Origin: an uncultured Mycoplasmatota bacterium
GTDB taxonomy: Bacteria; Bacillota_I; Bacilli_A; RF39; UBA660
DNA: 35,050 bases
NCBI GenBank assembly: GCA_900551455.1
Contig: URVV01000012.1
Span: 1-35,050 of the forward strand
Reading direction: 5' to 3'
How positions within the stretch are numbered: position 1 is the stretch's first letter; the number at the start of each line of letters is the position of its first letter. Both the position numbers and the translations under genes were made by a program. Shown here in pieces: positions 31,792 to 35,050 of this stretch. The notes beneath the pieces were generated by a model. That model ran no database searches, was not told where the DNA came from, and worked only from the letters and a program-made list of their open reading frames with translations.

Positions 31792-32808
31792 ATGAAAAAA
31801 ATATGTTTATTATTATTAAGTATATTCTTACTAACCGGATGTTCTATTTTTAAAAGTGATGCAATGGAAGATATTGACGTATATACAACAACATATCCCA
31901 TTAGTTATCTAATAAGATATTTATATGAAGATCATTCAAAGATCTATAGTATCTACCCTAATGGTGTTAACTTTAAAGATTACACCCTATCTGATAAAAA
32001 ACTAACCGAATTTGCCAAAGGTAGTCTATTTGTCTTTAACAGCCAAGATATCGATCGTAATTATGCTGTAAAAATGATTAACAAAAACAAAAATCTATAT
32101 CTAATAGATACCTCACTAGGTATGAACTATAACTATTCTATCGAAGAATTATGGTTAAATCCTTATAATTATCTAATGATGGCTAAAAACATTACCACCA
32201 GTCTAAAAGAAAATATTAGTAACCCTTATCTAATATCAAACAAAGAAAAAACCGGCATTGAAGACAAATATGAAGTTCTAAAATATGAATTATCAAAATT
32301 AGATGCACTCTACAAAGATACTTTAAAAGATGCCAAATATAATACCATAGTTGCTGACAATGAATTATTTAAGTTCCTAGAAAAATATAACATTGAAGTT
32401 ATTACCCTAGAAGAACAAATCATTAACATTACTATCAAAGATGATAAAACTCTCTCAGAAATATCTAACGAATACAATGTCTCAATCAGTGACATTCTAA
32501 CCTATAATAATAAAAATACTGGTAGTATCAAAGTAGGAGAAACCCTAAAAATACCCGTTAAAACTATTGAACAATCAGATGTAAACCTTGTAAAAAAATT
32601 AATTCACGAAGGAAAAATAAAATACATTTATTCAGCTAATAAAGAATCCAATAATACTGTTAAAAATTTAATTAAAGATGATAATCTAGAATTATTAACT
32701 ATTAATGATATGTACAGTATAGATGGTGGCGTTACTAATACCAATGAAACATATTTAACTATTATGAATGATAATCTAGAATTATTTAAAAAAGAATTAT
32801 ATAAATAA
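31792..32808 (+). CDS. ZnuA-like lipoprotein with inserted LysM module
   Basis: The protein has 338 aa from ATG 31792 (AGAGGA upstream; the ATG at 31774 has none). It carries a lipoprotein signal with LLTGC (Cys17). The body follows the metal-binding-protein (ZnuA/TroA) fold: VYTTTYPISYLIRYLY, the IYPNG turn, ELWLNPYN and TIVADNELFKFLEKYNIEVI. The His ligands that bind Zn or Mn in that family are absent at all readable positions. A LysM module (about 210-256, TLSEISNEYNVSISDIL, then VGETLKIP) is set into the second lobe, and the fold resumes behind it. It may have become a wall-binding protein rather than a metal carrier. The transglutaminase-like gene follows after 12 nt. No permease genes are near. 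Confidence 0.75.
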   Translation: MKKICLLLLSIFLLTGCSIFKSDAMEDIDVYTTTYPISYLIRYLYEDHSKIYSIYPNGVNFKDYTLSDKKLTEFAKGSLFVFNSQDIDRNYAVKMINKNKNLYLIDTSLGMNYNYSIEELWLNPYNYLMMAKNITTSLKENISNPYLISNKEKTGIEDKYEVLKYELSKLDALYKDTLKDAKYNTIVADNELFKFLEKYNIEVITLEEQIINITIKDDKTLSEISNEYNVSISDILTYNNKNTGSIKVGETLKIPVKTIEQSDVNLVKKLIHEGKIKYIYSANKESNNTVKNLIKDDNLELLTINDMYSIDGGVTNTNETYLTIMNDNLELFKKELYK

Positions 32809-32820
32809 AGGAGGAATATA

Positions 32821-33723
32821 TTGAAATACTTCACTGCCATCCTAGGCATTCTAGCTATTGCTATTGTTACTATTGTTAACTTCTATCCCGAAAAAGTAAA
32901 AGATTTCTATGAAACTAAAATCCTCAAAAAAGAATATATTATTGCCAAAGCTAATGATTATTACCTAGACAGCAATTTTAGTTATATTAAAAACTACACG
33001 GATGACGTCTCTAATAAAGAAGAATTAATTGATTATATATATTACGTTATTAATACTGGTAGCGAATATGCTGATGGAGAATGTACCAAAGAATATAAAA
33101 ATTGTGTTAACGATCTAAAATATATTGCCGAAGATGAAGAAACCCTCTCAATAATTAATAACTTTGTTCATCCCTATAACAGTTTTAAAACTATCTCATT
33201 TACATACAATGAACGAGGTAAATTTTCCTTAATTATTGAACATATCTACACTAAAGAAGAAATTACTGAAATAAACTACGTTGTAAACAATACTATAAAT
33301 ACCCTCATAAGAAAAGATATGACCAATGAAGAAAAAATAAAAACTATTCACGATAACATTATAAATAATACTGAATATGATACCCTAAAAACTAAAAATA
33401 TCCAAGATAATACCTACAAATCAAATACTGCCTATGGGGTATTAATTCAAGGATATGGTATCTGTAGTGGTTACTCTGATGCTATGGCAATCTTTCTTAA
33501 TGCCCTAAATATTGAAAACTACAAAATAAGTAACAGTACTCATATTTGGAATCTTGTACACATAAACGGCGTATGGGTTCATTTAGACGCTACCTGGGAT
33601 GATCCTATTAGTCAGTTTAATGCTAACCGTGATACTTACTTCTTAATAAACTATAATGAACTATCCAAACTAAATGATGGTACTCACAATTTTAATAAGC
33701 AAATATATAAAGAAGCTTACTAA
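32821..33723 (+). CDS. Membrane-anchored transglutaminase-like protein
   Basis: The 300-aa protein starts at TTG with AAAGGAGG at good distance. A membrane anchor (about 4-22) is followed by a roughly 140-residue extracellular part. The transglutaminase-like Cys-protease domain has Cys215 (GYGICSGYSDA), His241 (STHIWNLV) and Asp256 (WVHLDATWDD). The complete triad suggests an active peptidase or cross-linking enzyme outside the cell. It shares a transcript with the LysM lipoprotein and is followed by a 17-bp terminator. Confidence 0.85.
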   Translation: MKYFTAILGILAIAIVTIVNFYPEKVKDFYETKILKKEYIIAKANDYYLDSNFSYIKNYTDDVSNKEELIDYIYYVINTGSEYADGECTKEYKNCVNDLKYIAEDEETLSIINNFVHPYNSFKTISFTYNERGKFSLIIEHIYTKEEITEINYVVNNTINTLIRKDMTNEEKIKTIHDNIINNTEYDTLKTKNIQDNTYKSNTAYGVLIQGYGICSGYSDAMAIFLNALNIENYKISNSTHIWNLVHINGVWVHLDATWDDPISQFNANRDTYFLINYNELSKLNDGTHNFNKQIYKEAY

Positions 33724-33731
33724 TAATAATT

Positions 33732-33790
33732 AAAAACCTATATTTGATCCTGTATTACATAAACAAAGTACATATCAAATATAGGTTTTT
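33732..33790. terminator. Bidirectional terminator
   Basis: A perfect 17-bp stem (AAAAACCTATATTTGAT at 33732-33748 and its complement at 33774-33790) with a 25-nt loop ends in T5 on both strands. It closes the transglutaminase operon and the minus-strand surface gene. Confidence 0.85.
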
Positions 33791-35050
33791 CTATTTATAA
33801 CAACTAATATGAACCCCCTCATACTTTAAAGAAAATCCCTGTAGTATCTCTAATGCTGTTTTATTTTTAGATAACTTCATAACATCTCTACTACTACAAA
33901 AATGCTCATCATTTTTTTCTTTATTACAAGCCGTATACCCAATTTTTACTACTTGATTATTCTTATCCTTAATAATCATTCCTTGAGTTTCCGTAACTAA
34001 ACTATAAAGCTTATCATAAAACTTCTTCGAAACTGAACCTTTCCACTTATTTACTGTCGCATTACTAGTACCAACCTTACTCATATAGTCCGGCCATTTA
34101 CTATTACTTACAGTAAATTTAGGTTTTCCAGAACTATTACCACTTCCAGAATTTGTTGTAACCCTATCAGCACACTGATTAGCTGTATAATAAGGTTTAA
34201 ATTTTCCATTTAAAACCGTTCCTCTAGATACAGCATTATTAATACAAAGATTAAACATTTCTTGAGTATTATACCTATAACAGCCTTTCTTTATATCACA
34301 ATAATTTTGATCAGAAGAGCAATTTCTCATATTAATATATTCCGGATGATCCCAATACTTACCACGAAATAAAGAATAAGTTCTAACCTCAATAATAAAA
34401 GCCTTATAAAATTCCTCATATGTATTTAAAGTATTAACATCATATCCAAATTCTCCCCAAATAACTCCCATTAAATAATAAGTAAAATCAATATTCTGCT
34501 CTAATACATAGCCTCCCCAACAACCCAATGTATTAACCTTAACCGGTACTTCTCCACAACTATTATTACCACCTGTTGATGGCTTACCCGGTACTTCTCC
34601 ATAACTATTATTACCACCTGTTGATGGCTTACCCGAAGAAGCATCAATTTTCTTTAAACTACAACTAATACTACTACTATTTCCAGCTAAGTCATAAACC
34701 GTAACATTAGCTATACTAATTTCCTTATCTATTGTAACACTCTTATCTACATAACTATTCCCATTTATTAAATATCTAGAAATTCCCACATTATCCGTTG
34801 CTTTAACATTAATTTTACTAACTCCATTTCCATACGTTCCAGAACAAGATGCTACCGGCCTTTCTTTATCAATATTTCTAACCCTAATCGTCTTCTCAGT
34901 CTTTTCTCCTAGTTTATTATAAATAACAAATTTATATTCTCCATTCTCACTAGCCGAATAGCTATAAACTTTACTAGTAATCTTATTACCTGAAGGTAAA
35001 ATCAAATAATCAAAGTAATTATCCATTACATAAATATTAATATTAACATT
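33791..35050 (-). CDS. Ig-like/SpoIID-LytB-like surface protein, 5' end outside window
   Basis: The frame stays open to the window edge beyond the ATG at 35026, so the start is missing. Visible parts from the N-terminal side are an Ig-like domain (ENGEYKFVIYNKLGEK), a second one with ATDNVGISRYLING, two tandem GKPSTGGNNS repeats as linker, and a cysteine-rich C-terminal domain. That last domain follows SpoIID/LytB: YLMGVIWGEFG, YKAFIIEVRTYSL and VTETQGMIIKD. Cys pairs (CSSDQNYC and others) are unlike sporulation SpoIID and suggest disulfides. SpoIID is a lytic transglycosylase of peptidoglycan; the same activity here is an inference. Confidence 0.72.
   Translation of the reverse strand, partial: NVNINIYVMDNYFDYLILPSGNKITSKVYSYSASENGEYKFVIYNKLGEKTEKTIRVRNIDKERPVASCSGTYGNGVSKINVKATDNVGISRYLINGNSYVDKSVTIDKEISIANVTVYDLAGNSSSISCSLKKIDASSGKPSTGGNNSYGEVPGKPSTGGNNSCGEVPVKVNTLGCWGGYVLEQNIDFTYYLMGVIWGEFGYDVNTLNTYEEFYKAFIIEVRTYSLFRGKYWDHPEYINMRNCSSDQNYCDIKKGCYRYNTQEMFNLCINNAVSRGTVLNGKFKPYYTANQCADRVTTNSGSGNSSGKPKFTVSNSKWPDYMSKVGTSNATVNKWKGSVSKKFYDKLYSLVTETQGMIIKDKNNQVVKIGYTACNKEKNDEHFCSSRDVMKLSKNKTALEILQGFSLKYEGVHISCYK
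34543..34634. repeat. 45-bp tandem repeat in surface protein gene
   Basis: Two adjacent 45-bp units encode GKPSTGGNNSxGEVP, with a Tyr/Cys difference from one base. A Gly/Ser/Pro linker of this type is prone to copy-number change. Confidence 0.8.

Noticed and set aside
34543..34634. CRISPR-like direct repeats
   Set aside because: Only two 45-bp units, directly adjacent with no spacer, encoding a Gly/Pro linker in frame.
1..35050. TGA read as Trp (Mycoplasma-type code)
   Set aside because: TGA ends genes at ATGA overlaps (for example at 11272) and Trp positions in conserved motifs use TGG.

Overview
The window comes from a very AT-rich, low-GC Gram-positive genome. It has Shine-Dalgarno sites of the AAGGAGG type almost everywhere, the standard code (TGA is used as a stop, TGG codes Trp), sortase-like surface proteins and strict-anaerobe enzymes (pyruvate phosphate dikinase, class III ribonucleotide reductase activase, rubrerythrin with a PerR-type regulator). 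The gene style fits an uncultured gut Bacillota (Bacilli of the RF39 kind or AT-rich Clostridia). The sequence alone does not decide the genus. Most genes lie on the minus strand.

Positions 1-9000 are a patchwork. There is a cysteine-module surface protein with an NPQTG sorting signal, a strip of gene debris (including the last codons of an rlmD/rumA-like gene, a known integration site of mobile elements), and a membrane-anchored HTH regulator. Next come an operon of a truncated NDK, an SDR enzyme, two related membrane proteins and a VanZ-like protein, then an IS3-family remnant. Last is an anaerobic ribonucleotide reductase block in which nrdG and a formate/nitrite-type channel are intact, nrdD has lost its N-terminus and carries a frameshift, and the glycyl-radical domain sits in its own ORF with its own ribosome binding site.

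Positions 9000-22300 hold small operons. They are: an acyltransferase, a zinc-ribbon membrane protein and a secreted zinc metallopeptidase; a rhodanese and a DUF5301/Ig-like protein; an HU gene cut by an in-frame TAA; a GNAT/YoaP protein; and a membrane gene also cut by an in-frame TAA. A regulatory island follows. In it a receiver-like protein lacking its phospho-Asp and an Xre regulator are divergently transcribed across repeated ATTTC-type operators. One of these operators recurs at the promoter of a candidate small RNA. A histidine-kinase 3' fragment, then perR-rubrerythrin with a clear 7-1-7 operator, complete the island. Beyond it a TetR regulator and an MMPL/RND exporter diverge across a 15-bp perfect inverted repeat, and a frameshifted surface protein follows.

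Positions 22300-35050 are well preserved. ppdK has its own promoter and terminator. A long minus-strand operon runs rnc, ABC ATPase, ABC permease, Xer-type recombinase, a small basic ORF after tdk, and a serine hydrolase of the penicillin-binding fold. On the plus strand are a metal-binding-protein-like lipoprotein with an inserted LysM module and a transglutaminase-like protein. On the minus strand is a SpoIID/LytB-like, Ig-containing surface protein that runs off the window. No rRNA, tRNA or CRISPR array was seen.
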